DNA of 32,378 nt from the NCBI GenBank assembly GCA_002778965.1, contig PEXX01000037.1, positions 1 through 32,378 on the forward strand. The letters are read 5' to 3'. This document shows positions 16,356 to 23,439 of this stretch, in pieces; the first letter of the stretch is position 1, and the number at the start of each line of letters is the position of its first letter. The notes under the pieces are model-generated. The model did not search any database. It saw only the letters and a program-made list of their open reading frames with translations, and was not told the DNA's origin. Source of the stretch: Candidatus Kuenenbacteria bacterium CG08_land_8_20_14_0_20_37_23. GTDB taxonomy: Bacteria > Patescibacteriota > Patescibacteriia > UBA2196 > GWA2-42-15. The position numbers were made by a program, and so were the translations under genes.

Positions 16356-16766
16356 TTTATTAATTTAGTTTCATCCGTTAATGTCTTGATTGTAATTAAA
16401 ATTTAAAAATTATGCAAACCAAATTGCAATCATATTTGAACCAAACTAAAACAGGATTGAAATCAACAAATTACAGTTGAAAGACTATCAGGAATTATTT
16501 GTGATGGTTGTAAGAGTATTTTAACTTTTTAGTTTTTGGCAAAAGTCTTATTAGTTAAAAATCAGATAACAATATAAAGAAATTTTTGTTAAAAAAGCAG
16601 AACCATGGCAAATCAGATCAGGCCATTTATATTTAAATAAATGCCGTTAAGTCTTTTTTATAGGGACGTTTTAAAATTAACAGAAGAGATTAATCTTGAA
16701 TTTTTCAATACCAGCGAGAAGTTGCCTGTAATTTTATCCAGTGGTTAAAAAGTAATCAATCAGAGT

Positions 16767-16794
16767 TTGATAAATATTAAAAGTTCGCTGTAAT
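16767..16794 (+). promoter_or_regulatory. lepA promoter predicting a leaderless transcript
   Basis: TTGATA (16767-16772), a 16-nt spacer and TGTAAT (16789-16794) lie directly before lepA. The -10 ends 7 nt before the ATG at 16802, so transcription would begin at or next to the start codon. No Shine-Dalgarno sequence is present, which fits. Confidence 0.45.
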
Positions 16795-16801
16795 TTCTCG
16801 T

Positions 16802-18613
16802 ATGAATCGCATAAGGAATTTTTGCATTATCGCGCACATAGATCACGGTAAATCAACGCTTGCCGACCGCCTTTTGGAATTGACTGGAACTATTGATAAA
16901 AGAAAAATGAAGGAACAGGTCCTAGATACTATGGACCTGGAGAGAGAACGGGGTATTACCATTAAACTTCAACCAGCGAGGATGAAATATACGATCAATG
17001 GCGAACAGTATGTTTTGAATCTAATTGATACGCCAGGCCATGTTGATTTTTCTTATGAAGTTTCACGATCTCTTGCGGCGGTTGAAGGCGCCTTGCTTGT
17101 TATTGACGCCACTCAAGGTATCCAGGCGCAGACTCTTGCCAATCTTTATTTGGCGCTTGGACAAAATTTGGAGATTATTCCGATTTTAAATAAAATTGAC
17201 TTGCCGGTGGCTGATGTCAAAACAGTTAGTCAAGAAGTTATTCATCTGCTCGGTTGCCGAGAGGAAGACATTTTGTTGGTTTCAGCAAAAACCGGTGAAG
17301 GAGTTGATAAAGTTCTTGAAGCGATTGTAAATCGTATCCCGAATTCTCAAGCCGATTGGCAGAAATCTCTGCAAGCTCTTATTTTTGATTCTAAATTTGA
17401 TGATTATAAAGGAGTGATAGCCTATGTTAGATTGATTAATGGGAACATTAAACCAGGAGATCACGTCAGGTTTATTGAAGTTGGAGTTGACAGCGAAATT
17501 ATTGAAGTCGGCTATTTTTCGCCCGCTATGGTCAAAAGCAACGGATTAAATGCCGGAGAAATCGGATATATAGTCACAGGACTTAAAAATCTTGAAGACT
17601 GTCATGTTGGCGACACAATTTCATCACAAACCCAGAAAGCTAAAGCTTTGCCAGGATACAAGGCAGTAAAACCAATGGTTTTTGCCGGTCTTTTTTGCAA
17701 AGAAGGCAATGACTACAAAGAATTGCGCGAAGCTCTTGCTAAATTAAAACTTACTGATGCTTCTTTGGTTTATGGGCCCGAAGCAAGCCCCGCCCTAGGT
17801 TTTGGATTTCGTTGCGGTTTCCTCGGTCTACTGCATTTGGAAATTGTTCAGGAAAGGATCAAAAGAGAATATGGTTTGGATTTGATAATTACAGTACCTT
17901 CAGTTGCTTACCGAGTCTATTATGCGGGCGATAAAAGCCCGGTGATTATTCACTCGCCACAGGAGCTTGGTAATTTAGCGTCAATAGTTAATATTGAAGA
18001 ACCTTGGGTCAAGGTTGATATTATCACTCCCAAAGAATTCCTGGGTAATATTATGACACTTGTCGCTGAAAAAATGGGAGAGCACAAAAATACGGAATAT
18101 TTATCTGAAAATAGCGCTCTTTTGCATTATCAATTGCCTTTAAGTTCGATTTTGACTGACTTTTATGATAAGCTTAAAAGTGCATCGCGTGGCTATGCGT
18201 CACTAAATTATGAGTTTTTGGATTATCGTCAGGCTGATGTTGAAAGACTTGATATTTTAGTTGCTGAAGAACCGGTTGATGCACTTGCGACTATTGTTTA
18301 CTCCGATTCTGCTTACCAATCGGCTAAGAAAATTGTGAATAGCCTGAAAGATATTTTGCCACGTCAGATGTTTGAAGTTAAAATTCAGGCTTGCCTGGGC
18401 TATCAAAATACAGGCAAAAACAAAGGCGGCAAAATAATTGCTTCTGCGCGCATTCCGGCTATGAGAAAAGACGTTACCGCCAAACTTTACGGTGGTGATG
18501 TTACTCGCAAGAGAAAACTTTTGGAAAAACAGAAAAAAGGAAAGAAAAAAATGAAATCGCTTGGTAAAGTTGATATTCCTGCGGCGGCCTATATTGCTGT
18601 TTTAAAACGTTAG
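16802..18613 (+). CDS. lepA: Elongation factor 4 (LepA), ribosome-associated GTPase
   Basis: EF4/LepA is a translational GTPase that acts on the ribosome, linked to back-translocation and to 30S biogenesis. The 603-aa product has the P-loop AHIDHGKSTLADRL, switch II DTPGHVDFSYEV, the NKID motif (LNKIDLP) and the G5 SAK motif (VSAKTGEG). Domain II follows at about 190-280, then the EF-G-like domains, including ASPALGFGFRCGFLGLLHLE, and the LepA-specific C-terminal domain with KNKGGKIIASARIPAMRKDV. Length matches the usual 600 aa. It begins a plus-strand group with the FtsB-like gene 147 bp downstream. Confidence 0.97.
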   Translation: MNRIRNFCIIAHIDHGKSTLADRLLELTGTIDKRKMKEQVLDTMDLERERGITIKLQPARMKYTINGEQYVLNLIDTPGHVDFSYEVSRSLAAVEGALLVIDATQGIQAQTLANLYLALGQNLEIIPILNKIDLPVADVKTVSQEVIHLLGCREEDILLVSAKTGEGVDKVLEAIVNRIPNSQADWQKSLQALIFDSKFDDYKGVIAYVRLINGNIKPGDHVRFIEVGVDSEIIEVGYFSPAMVKSNGLNAGEIGYIVTGLKNLEDCHVGDTISSQTQKAKALPGYKAVKPMVFAGLFCKEGNDYKELREALAKLKLTDASLVYGPEASPALGFGFRCGFLGLLHLEIVQERIKREYGLDLIITVPSVAYRVYYAGDKSPVIIHSPQELGNLASIVNIEEPWVKVDIITPKEFLGNIMTLVAEKMGEHKNTEYLSENSALLHYQLPLSSILTDFYDKLKSASRGYASLNYEFLDYRQADVERLDILVAEEPVDALATIVYSDSAYQSAKKIVNSLKDILPRQMFEVKIQACLGYQNTGKNKGGKIIASARIPAMRKDVTAKLYGGDVTRKRKLLEKQKKGKKKMKSLGKVDIPAAAYIAVLKR

Positions 18614-18622
18614 TATGATTGT

Positions 18623-18718
18623 ATGAACAAAAAATCAATAAAATTTTTTTGGAGGATATTATGTTTGTTTATTATATTGAGCATGCTTCTGTTTACGGTT
18701 GGTCTTTCTTTTTTCTAA
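18623..18718 (+). CDS. Possible 31-aa membrane micro-protein
   Basis: An ATG 9 bp after the lepA stop opens a 31-codon frame with a basic start (MNKKSIKFFWR) and one hydrophobic helix (LCLFIILSMLLFTVGLSFF). A competing reading uses the ATG at 18661, which sits 5 nt after a perfect GGAGG and encodes a 23-aa peptide starting MFVYYIEHASVYG and ending at 18732. Neither is recognised. The GGAGG is striking because most genes here lack a Shine-Dalgarno sequence. Either frame could couple lepA to the FtsB-like gene, or the region may be untranslated. Confidence 0.3.
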   Translation: MNKKSIKFFWRILCLFIILSMLLFTVGLSFF

Positions 18719-18760
18719 AGTTATTTATATAGCAGGCGCAAATGATTATTTATCTGATTT

Positions 18761-19147
18761 ATGTACAAAAATCAATACAATTCACATATCAAATTTTTTT
18801 TGAGTTCAAAGACTGTTATCATTGTTTTATTTTTTTTTCTTATTTTTATTGGACGCGCGATTATTAGAGAGAAGAGCCGGCAACAAGACACGCTGAAAAA
18901 TATCAGTACGCTTGAGACTTCTATCAGCCAAATTGAGGAGAGAAATTCGAAGCTAGTTGAAATGGTTAAATTTTTTCGTTCAAGCGATTTTATTGAACGC
19001 GAGGCTCGTGAAAAGTTAAATATGCAAAAACCAGGGGAAAAGGTTGTAATTGTGCCGCGAATCGGTCAAGGAGTTGTTGCTGGTGACTATGCAGATGCTG
19101 AAAATATACCAAATTACCTGCGCTGGTGGCTATATTTTTTTGATTGA
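18761..19147 (+). CDS. FtsB/DivIC-like septum formation initiator protein
   Basis: Bitopic cell-division protein of the FtsB/DivIC family, which joins FtsL and FtsQ to activate septal wall synthesis. The 128-aa product has a cytoplasmic tail, a membrane helix at about 18-34 (KTVIIVLFFFLIFIG), a coiled coil at about 38-75 (LKNISTLETSISQIEERNSK), and the family motif FIEREAREKLNMQKPGE at about 85-101, followed by VVIVP. The C-terminus ends in an aromatic patch (YLRWWLYFF) of unknown role. A start 43 bp downstream of the micro-ORF region has no strong ribosome site. A terminator follows. Confidence 0.82.
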   Translation: MYKNQYNSHIKFFLSSKTVIIVLFFFLIFIGRAIIREKSRQQDTLKNISTLETSISQIEERNSKLVEMVKFFRSSDFIEREAREKLNMQKPGEKVVIVPRIGQGVVAGDYADAENIPNYLRWWLYFFD

Positions 19148-19181
19148 CAATTTAAAAATTCAGTTATTTTGAAAATTTTAT

Positions 19182-19207
19182 AACCGCTATTTTCCGGCGG
19201 TTTTTTT
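19182..19207 (+). terminator. Intrinsic terminator after the FtsB-like gene
   Basis: AACCGC (19182-19187) pairs with GCGGTT (19197-19202) around a 9-nt loop, and a run of seven T (19201-19207) follows. It ends the lepA-ftsB group in the convergent gap before the Trx-CcdA gene. Confidence 0.8.
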
Positions 19208-19288
19208 GTATTTGCGTTTTTTTATTTTTGGCAATTTTTTCAAAATTTATTTTTGCAATTTTTTTAGATCAATCATGCATTGTTTTTT

Positions 19289-20518
19289 TTATCCAGTCAT
19301 CAATAAGTTTGGGTTGATAAGCATTATTAATCCCAAGACTAAAATTAATATCCCTCCGATTAGATGCGAATACTTAGTGAATTTAACGCTTCCACGAAAT
19401 GTTTGAAATGTAAAACCGGCAATTAATAATACCGCTACATCGTCAAGCATATAAAAGAAGTCATAGCCCAAAATGTATATGTAATAACTTATCATCGATA
19501 ATTCGTTTTGTGTCAGAATGCCAGTATAAATAGTTGGCAAGCCGGCTGAACAGAAAAGTTCAATCAAGTTTACCGAAAAGGCGATAAAAATCACCCCGGC
19601 GATTGTTGGTAATAATTTATCATATTGCAGTATTTTTTGCAGACGCGATATTATTTTTTCTTTACGCGCGCTTGACCCAACCTCGCATACCACCTCTTTT
19701 TGTCCCCTTTTCTTCCAAAAGTCAAGAAGGAAGTACACACCAACCGCCATTGCCATAAATCCGATAATCACCCTCGTAATTTTCAGGTAGCCGACAAGCA
19801 TAAATGCGTTTAACCAAGTAGCCAAAAAAACAAAGTAAGAGAGCGCAGATACCAATATAAAAGTAATGCCGACAACCCACATTTTTTTTCTTGATCCAGT
19901 GTTGATAAGTATGGTTATGAGTATGAGGAGCGCCCACATTGAACATGGATTAAAGCCGTCAAGTGTGCCAACCACTGCTGTTAAGAGAGGCAGGGAAAGC
20001 GCTCGGAGATTTATTTTTCCGAACAGCGGATAATCAATCGTTTCTTCTAAGGTTGACGTTGGTATTTCTTGGAATTTTTTCTGCGCTTGTGTTGTTGTAG
20101 TGATGGCGTGAATAGGCTCCGGATTTTGGTAATTTTTCGCCACGTATATATTCAGTAAGTGTTTGATCTGCGCGCCAGTTGTGTCATCGCTGGCATAGCC
20201 AACTATATATTCATCGCCAATTACAATTACCGGTACGCCGCGAAAAGGACTTCCAGTAAGTTCGCGTCCTTTTTCCAAAAACAGCGCTTGATTTTCTTTG
20301 TTGTTCCAGACTTCAAAATCAATGATTTCAATAGCCGCATAATCTTTTTTTATTTTTTCCAAAAATAGGCTCTCGTCATGGCAGTGCGGACAGCCATCGC
20401 CCCAAAAGAAATAGACCGGGAGTTTGTTTGTTTCGGCTGCCGCGCTGTTTAATTGTAAAAACAGGCCGACCGCCAAAGTCAGTATGATCGCAAACAATAA
20501 GATTTTTTTAATGTTCAT
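19289..20518 (-). CDS. Thioredoxin-like domain fused to CcdA/DsbD-type membrane electron carrier
   Basis: This 409-aa membrane protein likely moves electrons for thiol-disulfide chemistry across the membrane. A signal/anchor segment (KILLFAIILTLAVGLFL) precedes a thioredoxin/glutaredoxin-like domain at about 32-135 with the redox pair CPHC at 43-46 and the cis-Pro region FRGVPVIVIGDEYIVGY. From about 175, six or so membrane helices match the CcdA/DsbD core: the first has GFNPCSMWALL and the fourth has LFCSAGLPTIYTG, giving the two intramembrane cysteines. In most bacteria these parts are separate or arranged as in DsbD. Its partner proteins are not in the window. A promoter abuts its ATG, so the mRNA may be leaderless. 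Confidence 0.82.
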   Translation of the reverse strand: MNIKKILLFAIILTLAVGLFLQLNSAAAETNKLPVYFFWGDGCPHCHDESLFLEKIKKDYAAIEIIDFEVWNNKENQALFLEKGRELTGSPFRGVPVIVIGDEYIVGYASDDTTGAQIKHLLNIYVAKNYQNPEPIHAITTTTQAQKKFQEIPTSTLEETIDYPLFGKINLRALSLPLLTAVVGTLDGFNPCSMWALLILITILINTGSRKKMWVVGITFILVSALSYFVFLATWLNAFMLVGYLKITRVIIGFMAMAVGVYFLLDFWKKRGQKEVVCEVGSSARKEKIISRLQKILQYDKLLPTIAGVIFIAFSVNLIELFCSAGLPTIYTGILTQNELSMISYYIYILGYDFFYMLDDVAVLLIAGFTFQTFRGSVKFTKYSHLIGGILILVLGLIMLINPNLLMTG

Positions 20519-20524
20519 GAAATT

Positions 20525-20553
20525 ATGGTATATTAAAAATTAGTAGCAGTCAA
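20525..20553 (-). promoter_or_regulatory. Promoter of the Trx-CcdA gene, predicting a leaderless transcript
   Basis: On the minus strand TTGACT (20553-20548), a 17-nt spacer and TACCAT (20530-20525) precede the ATG at 20518. Transcription would start at or within a base or two of the ATG. The -35 is strong and the -10 weak. Confidence 0.4.
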
Positions 20554-20606
20554 TCTTTAAATTTCTAATCTTTAGTTTTAAATATCAGGCAATGCTAATT
20601 GTTTGA

Positions 20607-21512
20607 TTATTTTTTTAAGAATTTTTTTATGAGTTTTTCCGCCTGGCTTTTATTTTTAATCCAGTGAATTTTTGTGTCCCGCTTAAACCAAGTCATCTGC
20701 CTTTTCGCAAATTGGTGGATCGCGGTTTTTAATAAATTAATCATCTCCTGATTTTTATATTTGCCTCGCAAATATCTTGAAATAAATCTGTATTCCAGCC
20801 CGAAACTTTCCATGCGCCTCCACGATATCTTCTGCGCGTGAAGTTTTTTTATTTCCCCAATCATTCCCTCAAGCAACCTGTCGTCCACTCGTTTGTCTAT
20901 TTTTTTATTCATCACGTTTTTAGGAAATTTAAGTCCGATTTGAAGAGTATTATATATTGGCTTTTTTTTTGATCCGGAAGAAAATTTTTGTCCATTGAAG
21001 CACACCTCAAGCGCTCTGTCGATCCGGCGCAAATTATTCTTATCTATTTTTTCGTAAGTCATCATATCCAATTTTTTAAGCGCCTCCAACTTGTCCGCTA
21101 TTTTCATTTTTTTAAGCTTTTGTCTGATTTTTTTATCTGGTTTGCCTAATGGCAATTGGTAATTGTCTACTAGTGCGGAGATATATAATCCTGTTCCTCC
21201 AACAACCAGGGGAGTTTTACCGCGCGCCGTAATATTGTTTATTGCCACAGTGGCTTTTTTTTTAAATTTAAACACATTAAATTCAGTTTTTGGCAGGATT
21301 ATGTCAATTAGGTGATATGGGATGCGTTTTTCGCCTTTCCCGTATTCTTTCAAATCTTTGCCGGTCCCTATATCCATTCCAATATACACCTGGCGCGAAT
21401 CAGCCGATACAATCTCTCCGTTGAATTTACGCGCCAAAGCTACCGCAAGTTTTGTTTTACCGCTCGCCGTAGGTCCAAGTATAATTATTAGTTTAGGAAG
21501 TTTTTTCTTCAT
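20607..21512 (-). CDS. miaA: tRNA dimethylallyltransferase MiaA
   Basis: MiaA transfers a dimethylallyl group from DMAPP to N6 of A37 in tRNAs that read UNN codons. The 301-aa product has the P-loop IILGPTASGKTKLA, the substrate-binding motif SADSRQVYIGMDIGTGK, and GTGLYISAL at about 110-118. The insertion and tRNA-binding parts follow (FGLEYRFISRYLRGKY), then FAKRQMTWFKRD near the C-terminus. Length is normal. Its ATG overlaps the stop of the 49-aa gene (ATGA), so translation is probably coupled to the miaB unit. DMAPP must be made or imported, which is notable for a lineage often lacking isoprenoid synthesis. Confidence 0.95.
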   Translation of the reverse strand: MKKKLPKLIIILGPTASGKTKLAVALARKFNGEIVSADSRQVYIGMDIGTGKDLKEYGKGEKRIPYHLIDIILPKTEFNVFKFKKKATVAINNITARGKTPLVVGGTGLYISALVDNYQLPLGKPDKKIRQKLKKMKIADKLEALKKLDMMTYEKIDKNNLRRIDRALEVCFNGQKFSSGSKKKPIYNTLQIGLKFPKNVMNKKIDKRVDDRLLEGMIGEIKKLHAQKISWRRMESFGLEYRFISRYLRGKYKNQEMINLLKTAIHQFAKRQMTWFKRDTKIHWIKNKSQAEKLIKKFLKK

Positions 21513-21658
21513 TTTCTAGTCATTTTTCTAGCTTGGCCAAGATATTTTTTAACGGTTTTTGTACGTAAAATTTGGCCAGCCAAAGTAGCGCCTCTTTTTT
21601 CTTTTTCTTGGAGTTTTTTGTTATGCTCCTCGCGTTTTTCTTGTTTTGTTTTTTTCAT
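21509..21658 (-). CDS. Unrecognised 49-aa basic protein between miaB and miaA
   Basis: This short gene overlaps miaB by ATGA at its start and miaA by ATGA at its end. The product is 49 aa: a highly charged helical N-terminal half (MKKTKQEKREEHNKKLQ) and a second half with GATLAGQILRTKTVKKYL and a basic end (QARKMTRK). No cysteine, signal peptide or membrane segment is present. A purine-rich stretch in miaB precedes it but no consensus ribosome site. I recognise no family. The double overlap supports genuine, coupled translation, and the basic composition would suit RNA or tRNA contact; that function is inference. Confidence 0.6.
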   Translation of the reverse strand: MKKTKQEKREEHNKKLQEKEKRGATLAGQILRTKTVKKYLGQARKMTRK

Positions 21659-23034
21659 GTATTAATTATCTTACCTTTTAAACCAAATGACACCATCCCG
21701 CTGATTTTAACCATAATAAATTTTCCAATCAAATTTTTTTTGCCATTAAACATAACGTGTTTATAACTTTCGGTCTTACCAAAATATTTTCCGTTTTTTA
21801 TTTTTTTTTCCACTAAAATTTTTGCAAGCTTGCCAATATATTTTTTATTATTTTGCCAAGCGGTTTTTTTTAAAATTTCAGTCAGAATTTTTTCTCTATG
21901 CTTTTTTTCTTCTTTTCTTACATTGTCTTTCAGTTTTGTCGCCGCGGTTCCTGGGCGCATAGAAAATTGGGCAATGTATGCCATATCATATTTTACATCA
22001 CGAAAAAGTTTGGCGCTGTTTTCAAATTGTTTGTTGGTTTCCTCGGGGAAACCAACAATAATGTCAGTTGAAATTGCAATATTAGGCATTGATTTGCGCA
22101 ATTTGCCGATTAATTTTTTGTAATGTTGAATACTGTATTTTCTATTCATTTTTTTTAAGGTCGCGTTATCCCCGGCCTGTACCGGAAGATTTATATATTT
22201 GCATACTTTGTCGCATTCTTTCATTGTTTTAATCAGCTCATCTGACAGGTCTTTGGGATGCGAGGTAAAAAATCTTATCCAAAAATCACCGTTGAGCGCA
22301 TTGAGCGATCTCAATAAATCAGAGAATGTTATAACATCGTTTTGAAATTTGAACTTGAAATTTTGAATTTGTTTTGTGTCCGGTATTTTGGATTTGGAAT
22401 CTAATCTACCATTATAGGAATTTACATTTTGTCCGAGCAAAATTATCTCCTTATACCCATTCTTAACCAAGTTCTCAACCTCTTTAATAATTTTTTGAGC
22501 TGGTCTTGAATATTCTCTCCCGCGCGTATAAGGAACGGCGCAATAAGAGCAATAATTATTACACCCAGTCATTATTGGCACTAAAGCTGAAAATTTTGAA
22601 TCACGAACGGGTGATACGTGAAAATAATTATAATCCGTTGCTGAATTACTCAACTGTTTAATTATTTTTACTCCCTCGGATTTTTTGTTTATAATAACTG
22701 GCAATTTCTCAATTTTTTTGATATCAATCAAAATATCCACCAGTTTTTCAAATTTTTTTTTATCAGTTTCTAGCACACATCCAGTTAGCACGATTAGCGG
22801 CCTTTTAAGTATTCCTTGTCTATTGTCTATTGGTTTTTGGCTGTTGATTTGGATTTGCCACCAAAGTCTGTCAATCGCTGATTGCCTTATGGAACAAGCC
22901 ACAAGAATCACTACATCTGGTTGTATATTATTTTCTTTAAAATCCGCTGCGCGCATCACCGCTTTTATCCTTTCAGAGTCGGATAGATTCATAGCACAAC
23001 CCCAGGCTTTTATCTTGTATGTCTTTTTTTGCAT
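21655..23034 (-). CDS. miaB: MiaB-type tRNA methylthiotransferase
   Basis: Radical-SAM enzyme that adds a methylthio group at C2 of i6A37 in tRNA, the step after MiaA. The 459-aa product has the auxiliary-cluster cysteines at 13 (WGCAMN), 47 (ACSIR) and 86 (TGCVLE), the radical-SAM triad at 158/162/165 (CNNYCSYC), and a C-terminal TRAM domain at about 395-455. In most MiaB proteins the first motif is GCQMN; here Gln is Ala. The ATG of MQKKTYK was chosen: the frame extends upstream to 23124, but those 30 codons run across the terminator hairpin at 23084-23110 and resemble no MiaB. MtaB-like or RimO-like specificity is a less likely alternative. Confidence 0.9.
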   Translation of the reverse strand: MQKKTYKIKAWGCAMNLSDSERIKAVMRAADFKENNIQPDVVILVACSIRQSAIDRLWWQIQINSQKPIDNRQGILKRPLIVLTGCVLETDKKKFEKLVDILIDIKKIEKLPVIINKKSEGVKIIKQLSNSATDYNYFHVSPVRDSKFSALVPIMTGCNNYCSYCAVPYTRGREYSRPAQKIIKEVENLVKNGYKEIILLGQNVNSYNGRLDSKSKIPDTKQIQNFKFKFQNDVITFSDLLRSLNALNGDFWIRFFTSHPKDLSDELIKTMKECDKVCKYINLPVQAGDNATLKKMNRKYSIQHYKKLIGKLRKSMPNIAISTDIIVGFPEETNKQFENSAKLFRDVKYDMAYIAQFSMRPGTAATKLKDNVRKEEKKHREKILTEILKKTAWQNNKKYIGKLAKILVEKKIKNGKYFGKTESYKHVMFNGKKNLIGKFIMVKISGMVSFGLKGKIINT

Positions 23035-23083
23035 AAAATCATCATAACAGATTAATCGTGGGTTTACAATCATTATTAACAAC

Positions 23084-23110
23084 AAAAATCCCATTTTAAG
23101 CGGGATTTTT
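23084..23110 (-). terminator. Bidirectional-looking terminator between the structured locus and miaB
   Basis: AAAAATCCC (23084-23092) and GGGATTTTT (23102-23110) form a 9-bp stem with a 9-nt loop, and the A/T tails give a U-tract on either strand. On the minus strand it would stop transcripts from the promoter at 23360-23332 before miaB. Confidence 0.75.
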
Positions 23111-23117
23111 GGAAACC

Positions 23118-23323
23118 TATCCATTCACAACTATCAGCTGAAAAGCACAAATATTGTGCTGGCTAAAAATATGCTGATAGCGCCAAGTAGAAATATTCGA
23201 AGAATATTTCTACTTTTATTTAATTCAATGAATGGATAAATATGGCTTTGCAAACTGGTATGAATCATGTATTTCAATCTATCCATAGCCTTGGCGTCAA
23301 TAAGAATTTTTTGATATTACGCC
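23118..23323 (-). ncRNA. Candidate structured RNA with three-way junction
   Basis: A dense set of perfect or near-perfect pairings fills this gap. A hairpin at 23293-23302/23315-23323 (GGCGTCAATA with TATTACGCC, one bulge) sits at the expected 5' end. A 10-bp long-range stem, 23118-23127 with 23229-23238, closes a multiloop. Inside it lie hairpin A (23131-23138/23173-23180, with inner 7-bp stem 23144-23150/23154-23160) and hairpin B (13 bp, 23186-23198/23202-23214, 3-nt loop). A promoter at 23360-23332 and a terminator at 23110-23084 would give a transcript of about 240 nt. No known RNA family is recognised. A MITE-like element or the 50-aa frame are alternatives. Confidence 0.45.
23134..23286 (-). 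CDS. Possible 50-aa single-pass membrane protein
   Basis: An ATG at 23286 opens a 50-codon frame ending with TGA. The product starts MDRLKYMIHTSLQSHIYP, has a basic KSRN before a hydrophobic helix at about 29-49 (RIFLLGAISIFLASTIFVLF), and so looks like a small anchored peptide. AAGG lies a few bases before the ATG. It has its own promoter and terminator. The same DNA carries long perfect inverted repeats (13 bp, 8 bp, 7 bp), which is unusual inside a coding gene, so a structured RNA is at least as likely. No family recognised. Confidence 0.35.
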   Translation of the reverse strand: MDRLKYMIHTSLQSHIYPFIELNKSRNILRIFLLGAISIFLASTIFVLFS

Positions 23324-23331
23324 TATTTATA

Positions 23332-23360
23332 ATTATAGCAATTACGCGCGACACAAGCAA
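23332..23360 (-). promoter_or_regulatory. Promoter TTGCTT-17-TATAAT for the structured locus
   Basis: On the minus strand TTGCTT (23360-23355), a 17-nt spacer and a perfect TATAAT (23337-23332) lie downstream of thrS. The expected start near 23325 coincides with the base of the first hairpin (23323), giving a tidy 5' end. Confidence 0.55.
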
Positions 23361-23439
23361 GCTGGTTCACGCGAGTAAAATGTGGATAAGTGGAAAACGA
23401 CTGTCAGCAAAAATACATTGATAGATTTCATTTGCCACT

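Larger units (their letters stand above)
16148..16801. other. Intergenic region before lepA with promoter-like sites and decayed open frames
   Basis: This 654-bp gap holds no complete gene I can support. From left to right: an inverted repeat AGACACT/AGTGTCT at 16183-16214; a promoter-like TTGTGT-17-TATAAT at 16327-16355; a 22-codon frame from the ATG at 16412; a 35-codon frame at 16641-16748 (MPLSLFYRDVLKLTEE at its start); and the lepA promoter. The short frames look coding-like but are broken by stops and frame changes, which suggests a degraded gene or chance. AT content is very high. Confidence 0.5.

Noticed and set aside
23034-23124. N-terminal 30-residue extension of MiaB
   Set aside because: The extension would be translated through the terminator hairpin, and conserved MiaB sequence begins only at MQKKTYKIKAWGC.
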